Source: an uncultured Carboxylicivirga sp.
GTDB taxonomy: Bacteria > Bacteroidota > Bacteroidia > Bacteroidales > Marinilabiliaceae
Length of the DNA: 64,000 nucleotides
NCBI RefSeq assembly: GCF_963668385.1
Contig: NZ_OY764327.1
Location: 5,180,501-5,244,500, forward strand
Direction of reading: 5' to 3'
Translations under genes and position numbers: made by a program
Shown here: one piece after another, positions 26,815 through 36,316 of the stretch
Layout of the letters: the number at the start of each line of letters is the position of its first letter
Numbering within the stretch: the stretch's first letter is position 1
Notes under the pieces: generated by a model
Seen by the model: the letters and a program-made list of their open reading frames with translations, nothing else
Told to the model about the DNA's origin: nothing
Database searches by the model: none

Positions 26815-27681
26815 TTACTTTCCCAGTCCGGCAATGCCTTGTAAACCTTTTAGCTGAACATTGGTAACAAGCAGCTTGTCGCTCTCCAGATAATCGTGCA
26901 AATGCTTTTGAACGTTTTTCACCTGTTCAAATTCCTTGTCGGATTTGTCAACCTTACCATTTTTCAATGAGTTGGTAACTGTGGTTAGCAAGCGTTGAGC
27001 TTTTGCCTTTGTGATATTGCCATACAGATTGATGAAACGCTTAATCAATGCAACTGCCGGAGTAACACCGTAGTCATCCACTATCTTTTTCAGCTTCGTG
27101 TATAACGAATCCGGAACTTCAAACTTGCAAGTACCATTCATATCCTTGTAAGTCTTGATAAGGTCATTGCTTATGCTTTTAATTTCAGAGGCGTACTTGC
27201 TTGTTTTACGGATGGTCTTTTCGGTAGCTGCCTTTTGAATCACCTTATACAAAAGCGATACCTGACGTTCTGTTACCTTCTTATTGTGAAAGTTCAGATA
27301 ACGCCTGATTACCTTAATCTCCAACGGCATCAAATCAACTTCAATAGGTTTCCGTTGTGCTTTTTTTTGTGCTGTCGTTTTCTTTGTGGCAGTCCGTTTT
27401 GGTGCTGCTTTCTTGGTCACATTTTTTGTCGATTTTTGTGACGAAGCGGTCTTCTTCTTCGCTGGTGCTTTCTTAGGTGCAGGGCTTTTCTTTTCTGAAT
27501 CCTTTAGGTAAGGTTCAACGATTTTAAAGTGATTGTCCAGCATCTCTTTTATGTCCTTATCTTCATTGTAGAAATCGGCAAATGAATCGAACTCTTTATG
27601 TGCTTCCTGTGCTGCTTCCGGCAACTTTTTGAAGTCAATATTTTTGGTGGCTTCCTTGTAATTTTTGATTGTTAATTTCAT
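26815..27681 (-). CDS. Lys/Ala/Pro-rich basic protein
   Basis: 288 aa. Residues ~65-115 form a histone H1-like tract of Lys, Ala, Pro and Thr (APKKAPAKKKTASS and similar), flanked by helical domains without known motifs. The C-terminus, LQGIAGLGK, recalls the AGLG end of the neighbouring helicase. Probably DNA-binding or compacting in the element; this is inferred from composition. It is 34 bp downstream of the LPD1 gene. Confidence 0.65.
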   Translation of the reverse strand: MKLTIKNYKEATKNIDFKKLPEAAQEAHKEFDSFADFYNEDKDIKEMLDNHFKIVEPYLKDSEKKSPAPKKAPAKKKTASSQKSTKNVTKKAAPKRTATKKTTAQKKAQRKPIEVDLMPLEIKVIRRYLNFHNKKVTERQVSLLYKVIQKAATEKTIRKTSKYASEIKSISNDLIKTYKDMNGTCKFEVPDSLYTKLKKIVDDYGVTPAVALIKRFINLYGNITKAKAQRLLTTVTNSLKNGKVDKSDKEFEQVKNVQKHLHDYLESDKLLVTNVQLKGLQGIAGLGK

Positions 27682-27715
27682 ACTATCTGATATTAAGTTT
27701 TTAGTACACTATTTA

Positions 27716-30052
27716 TTATTCGCTGCCCTTCGCAAGGACTTGTTTCTGTTTAATGCGAATTGCTTTAGCTCTGATTTTGGCAAGTTTCAGTTTGCGCTCT
27801 TTGCCTACTATCACACCTTTGTTCACGCTGCCTTTTTCGGTCAGGTCTATGTATTCATCGGCTCGTTTATCGGTAAATGGTTCAAATGATTTAATGGATA
27901 AATGCTCCTTGATGGCATAAATCATGTTATCAAAGCACTTATTGATGTAAATGCGTTCCTGACCTTGCGGATAAACAGGATGAGAGAACATTCCACCTGA
28001 TACTAGGTAGTTATTTACCCGGTCCTTTTCCTTTAGTTTGTCGTACACATAGCATTCAAAGCTTCGGGCAAACATCTCTGCAATATCTTTCCAATAAGTA
28101 CCTTGAAGTTTGGAATAGTGATACAGGTAGCTGTCGGTTCTACGTTTCTTAGTCTCGTCAAAATCATTGTAGCTAATCGCTTTATCTTCCAAAGCATAAT
28201 ACCCAAAGCGAAGCATTAGGATAAGCGAAACGATACTTGTATGCACCACCGATTGTCTCTCATGAAATGTCGGTACAACCTTCTTTAAGGAGGTTTTCAG
28301 AATATCCTTGAACCAATCTTTTGTTGGTGATGAATTACCACCAATGAAATACTTCTTGCGGTAGCCTAAACTTTCAATGATAGTATTCAGATAGCTTTCT
28401 GAACGTAGCGGTTTGGTTGATAATTCCAAGCCATTCAGATAGTGGTCAAAGAAATGTCCCCACTCATGGGCTACCGAGCCGTCACCGTTTCGTTTGGTCA
28501 GGTTGATAAGTTGGCGTGTTGGGTAGTAAGTAGCCATTGCTTTACCTCCACGACCGAATGCACCGAAAGCAATAGCCAGGGCTTCGTTTATGGATAGGTT
28601 GATGTCAAGCACCTCGCATAAATCAACGATGGCTGCAACAAAGTGGCGAATGTGTTCCCTGGCTTCATCATCCTTCACGTAGTTTCCTAATGTGAGCGAT
28701 TTAAAATGAAGCTTCTTGATAACCGTATTTTCATCCGCTTCTTCAATCAACAAACCGCCTGTGCGTTTAATATATGATAGCGGTACGGCTTCTATTTTAG
28801 GCTTGCTACTGCTTTTTGATTTGCTTGTTTTCTTTGTTTCTGCCCAACTCCAATCTGGTTTAAATTCCTTGTATGGGAATCGTTCTTTTTGCTCATCATA
28901 TTCTCTTTTTGCATCATTGATAAACCTTGTGCAAACCTGAATAACATACCTTACATAGTCCTCCACAGTCCGAACGCTGCTCAACATTCCACCCTGAAAA
29001 GTCAGGTCGTTTTGCTTGTGGCGTTTCATGTCGGCAGGAGAAAGAATTTGCTTTGCAGAATCAATACAATCCTGTTGGCGTTTTATCCGTTTGTCGGTGT
29101 ACTCTTTCAACCTCTTAGCATGTGGAGCTGCCTGTTCTTTTGTGATACCTGAATATTGATGGGCTTTCATGTAAGTTTCCTTGACCGCAGATGTTGTCCG
29201 ATAGCCCTTAATGGTAAAGACAATATTGCGAAGTGCCTTACCGAATATCATTCCAAAATCATGCTTACCCACAATCTCACCATTATTAGCAAAGGTATCG
29301 AGTTGTTGTAAATCTGTAATTGAAATCGCATCAGCAAGAACTTTTGTAAAAGCCTCCGCCATTTTCACATATTGCTCCCTCGCTTCTTTGGTATTGGCGT
29401 GTGGTTTTACCGGGAATGCCTGACGAACTTTTACTTTCAAAAATGCACAACCCGAATCCGTTCCATTTTCTTTTTCTGCCTGTGGGTCAACCTTTGGAAA
29501 TACCTTATCCTTTTTGATAAGCTCAATAGCGGTGGCTTCATCCTGTTCGATGCTGTTTAAATCACTACTGCTGATAAGCTTGTTGTACATGGCTTGTTCT
29601 TTCCTGGAACCATGAACACGCTTCCCGGCATCTTTAAATTCCCGGTTCTTTTGCTTTTCCTGTAAAGCCTTTTCAACTTCTGTATCAATATCCCCAAGGT
29701 TATCATTGGGTTTTGCTAAGTTGGCACAGTAGTTTTCATACAACGACCAATCATCGCTGATTATAAAGTAACCATCATTAGGAGTGGGCTTGTAACCTTG
29801 CTTTGTTTTGTAGCCATTCCGTCCTTCGATGAAGCCTTGTTTTGGTAGAATCCAAACGAAGTCACCCTTTCTTGGTTTATATCGGGTAGCAATAATATCG
29901 GTTGCTTTTTCAAAACCTTTATAGATGGGCAAAGCATTGACATTAACGCCCTCTTTAAAACCATTGGCTATAATGGAAGCCTTTGATTTTCCTTTGGTGC
30001 GAATATCCTTGTGAATGGCTTTGTACTTTTTATAAAACTCTTTTTCGGTCAT
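27716..30052 (-). CDS. Polyvalent protein with LPD1-like metallopeptidase domain
   Basis: 778 aa. The N-terminal ~110 residues (PRKGDFVWILPKQGFIEG) look like a small nucleic-acid or RNA-ligand domain. The centre is helical. Near residue 535 is SVAHEWGHFFDHYLN, the HExxH-like zincin site typical of the large polyvalent-associated domain LPD1. The extreme C-terminus carries the basic tag KIRAKAIRIKQKQ shared with two upstream genes. Polyvalent proteins are thought to enter the host with phage or plasmid DNA. It overlaps the helicase gene by 4 bp. Confidence 0.82.
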   Translation of the reverse strand: MTEKEFYKKYKAIHKDIRTKGKSKASIIANGFKEGVNVNALPIYKGFEKATDIIATRYKPRKGDFVWILPKQGFIEGRNGYKTKQGYKPTPNDGYFIISDDWSLYENYCANLAKPNDNLGDIDTEVEKALQEKQKNREFKDAGKRVHGSRKEQAMYNKLISSSDLNSIEQDEATAIELIKKDKVFPKVDPQAEKENGTDSGCAFLKVKVRQAFPVKPHANTKEAREQYVKMAEAFTKVLADAISITDLQQLDTFANNGEIVGKHDFGMIFGKALRNIVFTIKGYRTTSAVKETYMKAHQYSGITKEQAAPHAKRLKEYTDKRIKRQQDCIDSAKQILSPADMKRHKQNDLTFQGGMLSSVRTVEDYVRYVIQVCTRFINDAKREYDEQKERFPYKEFKPDWSWAETKKTSKSKSSSKPKIEAVPLSYIKRTGGLLIEEADENTVIKKLHFKSLTLGNYVKDDEAREHIRHFVAAIVDLCEVLDINLSINEALAIAFGAFGRGGKAMATYYPTRQLINLTKRNGDGSVAHEWGHFFDHYLNGLELSTKPLRSESYLNTIIESLGYRKKYFIGGNSSPTKDWFKDILKTSLKKVVPTFHERQSVVHTSIVSLILMLRFGYYALEDKAISYNDFDETKKRRTDSYLYHYSKLQGTYWKDIAEMFARSFECYVYDKLKEKDRVNNYLVSGGMFSHPVYPQGQERIYINKCFDNMIYAIKEHLSIKSFEPFTDKRADEYIDLTEKGSVNKGVIVGKERKLKLAKIRAKAIRIKQKQVLAKGSE

Positions 30053-33000
30053 AGTATGGTCTTGATTTTAGGGTGAGTACCAAGCCCGGCAACCGCCCGA
30101 AGCTGTTTCTGTTTTATCAGGATTGCTTTTGCCCGAAGCTTTACAAGTGTCAATTGCTTGCCCTTGTCAATGCTTATTTTCTTGCCTTTGGGTGCGGATT
30201 GTTTTTGTTTGGCCAGTCGTTTGGGGAATTCCTTTTTGTCCTGTTCAAACATCTTCATCGCCTCATTAGTAAGGCTATCTGTTGAGTTGCTTCGCTTTGT
30301 TCCCTTATCCAAAAACTCATCGTAATAATGGCGAGGAATTTTAACCGAAAGACTGAACCGCTCACCAAGCAGATTAAGAAGTTTAGGCATCTTGCTTTCT
30401 TCAACCGAAGCCCTCATATTGCCCGATACCATTTCAAAACCATCCCGATTATTAACCAGGAGTTTTACCACTTCTTTATCGGTGTAAATGGGGATATGTG
30501 TTTTAGTTTTCGGCATGATGACCTTAAAAGTGCCATCATAATGCCTGGCTATTGTAATCCTGTTTTCGGTCGCAATAGTAGCCCCGTTGCGAAGGCTCAT
30601 AATGTGCTTTTGCAGTTTGGCGATTGGAGCAACAACATAGTTGTCTGCTTTATTATCGTTATTGTCGGGCGACCATGCCTCACTCATTAAAATGCCTTTC
30701 TGAACGCCTCTGCCTTTGGTAGTGAAGCTTACCAACTTACCCGAAAAATCCGCAGAGCCTTGAAGTATGTTTCCAGTTACGATGTAACGGGTTTGTCGGT
30801 CTGCTGTGAAGTCTTTAATGGCTTCATCCCAACGCTCAATCAAACTTTCTTTTTGACCTGTTGTAAGCTGCATACTACGGCTCATTACACGCTCAATTTC
30901 TTTGGCGGTATCGCCCGATGCTGGGAGAACGATATATTTACGACTGTCCGATATGGCAAAACGAAGCTTCACCGATGAAGGAGCATAAGGATTCTTGCGC
31001 TTTGGGTTAATGTCGAAACCAAGAAAAACGCAGTATGAATTGGAACTGCTATCGGTTTCAAAACTTACTGCCGGATAGAAATAACCATGACCGACTTTGA
31101 AGAACTTGAAAAAGTTGTTCAGGTAGCGTTTTCGGTTCTCGCTTTGTGTTTTGGTCTTAGTAATCTCGGCTTGTTTTCCTTCTTCAATTTCTTCGGTTCT
31201 TTCAGCGACATAATCTCTTTGGGCTGCTTTGTCATATACAGGAATTTTCTGATAGCCTTTCTCATCGGTAATGCCATTAAAAAGGTCTTTGTATTTTCCT
31301 TCCAATGCCTTTAAATCGTCAGATAACTTGTTTTGGACGAATTTCTCGTGAGCCGAAACTATTTCTTCAGAAATACTATCGGGGTGTTTACTGCTTAGTT
31401 GTTTTTGAATCAGCTTTTCAAGTTCTGCTTTACCATAGGGCTTTTTAAGTACGTTACATTCGCATTTTTCCAAAAAAGTATCGTTACCAAAAACAGAACG
31501 TCCACCTTTCCCGGCAATCACAACTCTTTTTTCAAGGGATTCCGCTTTCAGGTTCAAGACTTCAACCTCTAAGTCGTACTCATCGGCTTGCTTGAGGTAT
31601 TCAATGTAATCGTTATATCGCTCAATAACCTCTTGGTAAAACTTCTCCTGTTCCTTAACCGATAAAACAGCCACACGCCCTGTTACCTTTGAAGCATCAC
31701 CTTCGGATGGTGTCTCATCACTCTCTTTGCCTTCAAATTTGAGTGGGTTATCCAGGGCTTTGTTTAGTTCCTCGTTTTCCAACATATATTGGCGAACCAC
31801 TTTGTCACCGTACTTATTCAAAAAGTCATCGGATTCCAATTGTGACTTGCTGCTTTTTTGGTTGGAGGTGGTATTGGCATCCAATGATTTCAGCTTCTTT
31901 TTGAGCATCATCATAAACCGCTTTTGTGCAGGAATGGATGAGATAATGTAATCGTAAATCGGTTTTATTATCTGCCCTGTGCGGTTGATACGCCCACGCT
32001 TTTGAATTTCGGTATTGATGTTCAGTTCAGGTTGGAGTATCACCATCACACGTTGCTTCACTTTTTCTGCTGGCACCTTATCGGTGACAATGGCATGTGC
32101 CGAAGCTCCTGTTGAACCACTTTGATTGATAAGCAGACAGTCTATTTCATTGTCATTGAACTGACGGAACAAGTCGGCTGTGTTTTCCTTTTTTCGGCTC
32201 ATCACCAAAGCTGTGGTGTTTTTCCTATTCAGGTTCTTGTACTGTACACAAAGCTTTCTCCCTGTAACTTCACCAACTGAATAGCCGGCTTCTTTTATCT
32301 TTTGGATAATAAGGTCCAGAGGGCTTATAGTAATACCTGTTGAAGCCTGTTCGATTCGCCTGATAATATCATAGTAAGCCAATTGTGCATCTTCTGATAG
32401 GTCTGCAATATTGAACTGTTTGCCCTGTGATTCTCCATCAATATCCTTTTCGGTGTAGCGAAGAACTGAATCCAATCCCTTTTCCAATACGGTGGAAAAA
32501 TCACCATTAATCACATCATCGGGTTTTGCCATTCCTTCTAAAAAGCTGCCCATTGTTGAAGCAAAGGCAATAATGGGTTTCTTACCTTCTTTCAATCGCT
32601 TAATGGCATGGTCGGCAACATCAGAGGCATTAAGGCTAAAGAGCAATTGATTAATGACGTTAAAGACTTTTGAGAAATATGGAATATTATCAACCCCGGC
32701 TTTCTCAGTTCCTTTGCGTGTTTCAACCTCTTTACTTTCGGCTGCTGCAATCTTATCAAGCTCGTCAACCTGTTTGTTGATGTACTTCTCCTGAAACCCA
32801 ATAATATCACGGATGATTGAGGTAATCTTGTCAGCTGTTTCGGCTTGCTCTTTGGCTTTTTCTTTCAGCTCAATGTAGTTCACTTCCACACCTTCAAAAG
32901 AGCGTTCACGCCTAATCATTTGCCCCTCACTTACAAGCTGTGCTGCTAATACTTCTTGCAAGGCAACACCACCTTTGGTGATGGCTTCCACCAAGTCCTC

Positions 33001-33996
33001 TTTGCTCATGTTAGCATCGCTCATTGAAGTCTTTTGAGCATAAATCGGCATGTTATCAGGTCGCTTGGCAAATGTGGCTGACAGGAAACAAACGCCTTTG
33101 GTTTGCCTTAATACACCTTGCATAAATTCTCCTGTATTGGAGCTGCCCGAAGCATTATGAGCTTCGTCCATGATGATGATATTGCCATTACTTGCAGCGT
33201 TTAAAAACTCTTGTTTGGCTGGCTTTTTCGGCTGATTGAACTGCGAATAAGTAGCACAAACAAAGTTGTAATTGTTGGGTACTTTCTTTCCCTTAATAAT
33301 CCGCTCTTGTGTAGGTTTTTCAGGAGCTGTATATATGACTTCTCCGCTTTTGTCCTTTACATTAGTTTTGCTCTCTTTGGTGTTCACGATAAATGGAACC
33401 AGGGCAGAACTTCCAATGTCCGATAAGTCTCGATATAGGTCTGTAAACAGGTTGGGCTTTTCGGATAAGAATACAGGTTGCAGTCCACTTTTAACACCGT
33501 AGCGGATTAGAGCTGCTGCGGTTCTGCCTTTGCCGATTCCTGTTTGGTCGCCAACAATAATTCCCTGGCCACGCTTCTCGATATTGTAAATGGCTAACGA
33601 TACCGCATCAATCTGTTCGCATGAAAGCGACTTTACAAGTTCATCATTACTGTAATCGAGTTTCTCGGCAACGTAGTCAAACAGAGGTATCCCAATACTT
33701 TTCTTTACTTTCCGGATAGCGATGTGCATTTCATGTCCCATCGAATCGGGAACGGTTGTATCCAGGATAAAACCTTTTTCGGCTGTGGGTATATATGCCA
33801 TGCCAAGCCCTTTATGCCCGAACATTCCTTGTAAATACTCATGCTCGTTTTGAGCCAACTTTTTGGTGCGGACAAAACTCTTGTTGTTAGTGGTTTTAAA
33901 ACCTAACTCAATAAGCCGTGCCGATATATATTTTGGTGGAACGCTACCAAACTTTATGGTAATGCTGCTTTTGCATATTTTAATGTCTGATTTCAT
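30049..33996 (-). CDS. Strawberry-notch-like helicase, giant polyvalent protein
   Basis: 1315 aa. It has SF2-type ATPase motifs: Walker A GDQTGIGKGRT, DEAH box IIMDEAHNAS, LSATF motif III and motif VI QKRGRINRTGQ. The intervening STGASAHAI and the domain after motif VI fit the SNO/strawberry-notch family found in phages and mobile elements. The C-terminal ~300 residues are unassigned and end in KLRAKAILIKQKQ plus AGLG. It probably remodels element DNA or chromatin early after entry. It is 1 bp from the methyltransferase gene and 4-bp overlapping the LPD1 gene. Confidence 0.88.
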   Translation of the reverse strand: MKSDIKICKSSITIKFGSVPPKYISARLIELGFKTTNNKSFVRTKKLAQNEHEYLQGMFGHKGLGMAYIPTAEKGFILDTTVPDSMGHEMHIAIRKVKKSIGIPLFDYVAEKLDYSNDELVKSLSCEQIDAVSLAIYNIEKRGQGIIVGDQTGIGKGRTAAALIRYGVKSGLQPVFLSEKPNLFTDLYRDLSDIGSSALVPFIVNTKESKTNVKDKSGEVIYTAPEKPTQERIIKGKKVPNNYNFVCATYSQFNQPKKPAKQEFLNAASNGNIIIMDEAHNASGSSNTGEFMQGVLRQTKGVCFLSATFAKRPDNMPIYAQKTSMSDANMSKEDLVEAITKGGVALQEVLAAQLVSEGQMIRRERSFEGVEVNYIELKEKAKEQAETADKITSIIRDIIGFQEKYINKQVDELDKIAAAESKEVETRKGTEKAGVDNIPYFSKVFNVINQLLFSLNASDVADHAIKRLKEGKKPIIAFASTMGSFLEGMAKPDDVINGDFSTVLEKGLDSVLRYTEKDIDGESQGKQFNIADLSEDAQLAYYDIIRRIEQASTGITISPLDLIIQKIKEAGYSVGEVTGRKLCVQYKNLNRKNTTALVMSRKKENTADLFRQFNDNEIDCLLINQSGSTGASAHAIVTDKVPAEKVKQRVMVILQPELNINTEIQKRGRINRTGQIIKPIYDYIISSIPAQKRFMMMLKKKLKSLDANTTSNQKSSKSQLESDDFLNKYGDKVVRQYMLENEELNKALDNPLKFEGKESDETPSEGDASKVTGRVAVLSVKEQEKFYQEVIERYNDYIEYLKQADEYDLEVEVLNLKAESLEKRVVIAGKGGRSVFGNDTFLEKCECNVLKKPYGKAELEKLIQKQLSSKHPDSISEEIVSAHEKFVQNKLSDDLKALEGKYKDLFNGITDEKGYQKIPVYDKAAQRDYVAERTEEIEEGKQAEITKTKTQSENRKRYLNNFFKFFKVGHGYFYPAVSFETDSSSNSYCVFLGFDINPKRKNPYAPSSVKLRFAISDSRKYIVLPASGDTAKEIERVMSRSMQLTTGQKESLIERWDEAIKDFTADRQTRYIVTGNILQGSADFSGKLVSFTTKGRGVQKGILMSEAWSPDNNDNKADNYVVAPIAKLQKHIMSLRNGATIATENRITIARHYDGTFKVIMPKTKTHIPIYTDKEVVKLLVNNRDGFEMVSGNMRASVEESKMPKLLNLLGERFSLSVKIPRHYYDEFLDKGTKRSNSTDSLTNEAMKMFEQDKKEFPKRLAKQKQSAPKGKKISIDKGKQLTLVKLRAKAILIKQKQLRAVAGLGTHPKIKTIL

Positions 33997-33997
33997 A

Positions 33998-35806
33998 CTA
34001 TACTGCTATTGAATAATTATTCTTTGTTGTCCACTGGTCAGCCATTGCCTCGGCAATCCCCTGAAAGGTCTTACTGCGAACCCTTCGTCTTTCTTCATCG
34101 CTTAAATCCCTTGCCTGATAGTACCAAAGCGGTTGTCGTCTCCACCGTTTTTTCTTCTTGTCGTACCAATGCTTGTATTCCAATTGGTCTTCATCAAGCA
34201 TATCGGTTGGTTCTAGTAATGGTAAGTTCTTTAACCACAAGCAAGTTGATTTCTTTGCATTGTCGCCAAAGTAGTAGGGCTGAATGATTTGGTCAGGCTT
34301 GCGGATGGCGGTACTGATAACACCAATAGGGTTTTCAATGGCAATTTTATCAATCGGAGCTTTCATCAGTTTGCGGATAAAAGCCAATGCCTTCCTGCGT
34401 TCCTTTTGACGTTCCGGGGCGTGCATCCAGGCATTGCCTGAAACTGTCAAGTAGGTGCATGGTGGAAAAGCAATCATCATATCCCAACCTTTATCTAATT
34501 GGTTCAACACATCATCCTGGATATGCCATTCGGGATGTTTACCTGTGGTTGGAAGAATATCACAGCTATAAGCTTCATGCCCCTGACTGCGAAGTGCCAT
34601 TGTAACTGTCTGGCTTTCTTCACAAGCTACCAAAATGCGTAGCGGTCGGTTTGCCGTTGGAAGTTTACCAAGTGATAACTGTTTTTGTTTTATCAGGATG
34701 GCTTTAGCACGAAGCTTAATAATCTTTACATCTTTAGTTTGAGGTTTTGGGCTTCTACTGTTGCCTAAACCAACCCTGTCCCAAAGTTCTTCGTGGGTAT
34801 TGACAACGGTGCTGTGCAGTTTATTTTTAAGCGGAGCTGCTCCTTCGGGAACTGCTTTTGCTCCATCTATTAAAATCAATCGGGTATTGATTGAAGTTCC
34901 TTGTCTGGAGTAAAGCTTTTTGCCGTTAATGGGGATAATATCTTCAACGTTGTAAAAGTGGTAGAGGTAATTCAGGAAGATGCGGTTAGTTCCTGCGGTA
35001 ACACGACCGTGTTCGTCCCAAGTGGTATGACCGCCAATGATAATGGCTGCCTTACCGTCATCTTTCATGCAACGCAAAGCATTCAAAGCCATTGCATGTT
35101 CCAATCGCTTGATTTTAAACTTCCCGAAAAGTTCAGGTTGAGAAAGTGAACCGAAAGGTGGATTCGTTACTATGCCGTCAAAAGTTCTGTCATAAGCTGC
35201 CGGAGGTTTTAACGCATCCCAAGAGCTGACCTTTGCGAAAGGTTGTTCTTTCAGGTTGGTAAGCCTTACATCGTCCAGCTCGTTAACATGGGTATAGTGG
35301 TAAGGCAAAGCAATGGTTAAAAGTCCGTTCCCTGCCGATGGCTCTAAATATCTTGGAAAGTCTTTTTTATCATTGGTAAGGTGAGCATTGCTGACAATTT
35401 TACCTTTAGTTCCACCACCTTTTACGATGTTCTTAAAAGCTTTGTAACCTGATAAGCTACCTGATTTTAAAATGTAACTCGATGCCAGGAAGGAAATGGG
35501 TGCCGGAGTGGAATATTGCTGCATCAACACACTCATGCTTGTTCGGAAGGAAAGATTGACCTGTGATTGATACAGGGCTACAATATCAAGGTATTTTTCG
35601 TAAGTGGTAAGCGAACTGTCATGTGCTACCTCTCTTGCGTTAAGGATTATTGCCAGTTCGGTAAATTCTTTTACCATGTTTTTATTGGCAATACCGAAGC
35701 TTTTGGCAATAGTTTCTATAGTTTCTATTGTGGTTTTAGAGTGCTTACGTTCCGCCTTTAAATCCTCACGAATCCTTGATATGTAGCCCTTTTTATCCAT
35801 GAACAA
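33998..35806 (-). CDS. Fused N6-adenine and C5-cytosine-type DNA methyltransferase
   Basis: 602 aa. The N-terminal half has SAM motif I (EPSAGNG) and catalytic NPPF (TNPPFGS), an N6-adenine type. After an internal copy of the basic tag KLRAKAILIKQKQ (residues ~362-376) comes a second enzyme: motif I LVACEESQTV, then FPPCTYLTVSGNAW with the PPC of C5-cytosine enzymes, then IENPIG. The tag is C-terminal in the neighbours, so this gene looks like two proteins joined head to tail. No restriction endonuclease is adjacent, which suggests protection of element DNA. Confidence 0.88.
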   Translation of the reverse strand: MFMDKKGYISRIREDLKAERKHSKTTIETIETIAKSFGIANKNMVKEFTELAIILNAREVAHDSSLTTYEKYLDIVALYQSQVNLSFRTSMSVLMQQYSTPAPISFLASSYILKSGSLSGYKAFKNIVKGGGTKGKIVSNAHLTNDKKDFPRYLEPSAGNGLLTIALPYHYTHVNELDDVRLTNLKEQPFAKVSSWDALKPPAAYDRTFDGIVTNPPFGSLSQPELFGKFKIKRLEHAMALNALRCMKDDGKAAIIIGGHTTWDEHGRVTAGTNRIFLNYLYHFYNVEDIIPINGKKLYSRQGTSINTRLILIDGAKAVPEGAAPLKNKLHSTVVNTHEELWDRVGLGNSRSPKPQTKDVKIIKLRAKAILIKQKQLSLGKLPTANRPLRILVACEESQTVTMALRSQGHEAYSCDILPTTGKHPEWHIQDDVLNQLDKGWDMMIAFPPCTYLTVSGNAWMHAPERQKERRKALAFIRKLMKAPIDKIAIENPIGVISTAIRKPDQIIQPYYFGDNAKKSTCLWLKNLPLLEPTDMLDEDQLEYKHWYDKKKKRWRRQPLWYYQARDLSDEERRRVRSKTFQGIAEAMADQWTTKNNYSIAV

Positions 35807-35813
35807 ACAAGAA

Positions 35814-36314
35814 CTACATGATTGTGTGAGCCAAATAGAAAAGACCTACGAATATCTCTGCTGCCATTGTCAGCTCCAAACACCAAATTCGCTTATCGGC
35901 AAAGCCTGTTGCAATTAAAGCCGAAATAGCTATGATGATGGTGTATTCTATATTACCGAAGCTGAAATAATAGCTTAATCCAAGGAGCGTAAACCCACCA
36001 ATTGCCGATACATAGTGAGCAATACGGATAAACAGGTTTCGCTTAAAGTCGGAAAATACACCGACCAAAAAGATTCCGATACCGCCTCCAATAACCCACC
36101 AATCGGCAGATTCTTTAATGAAAAGACCTGTAATGATGATGGCCAGTCCACAAACCCACATCACAATCTCAAATACAAGCTTGTAGGGTTTGCGTAAAAA
36201 GTAATTGCTATCGGAAATTGATTTGCGTATGCCATGAACCGCTATGATTGAGGTAAGATAAACTACCAAGGCTATAAATGCCGTGAAAAGGCTTGCTATT
36301 ACTAATGCTTTCAT
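35814..36314 (-). CDS. Multi-spanning membrane protein, unknown
   Basis: 166 aa with five or six membrane helices, short loops and a conserved-looking KPYKLVFEIVMWVCG segment. It sits between the methyltransferase and the tail-fibre-like gene with 2 to 7 bp gaps, so belongs to the element operon. No family is recognised. It could be a membrane component of the lysis or exclusion functions. Confidence 0.7.
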   Translation of the reverse strand: MKALVIASLFTAFIALVVYLTSIIAVHGIRKSISDSNYFLRKPYKLVFEIVMWVCGLAIIITGLFIKESADWWVIGGGIGIFLVGVFSDFKRNLFIRIAHYVSAIGGFTLLGLSYYFSFGNIEYTIIIAISALIATGFADKRIWCLELTMAAEIFVGLFYLAHTIM

Positions 36315-36316
36315 AA

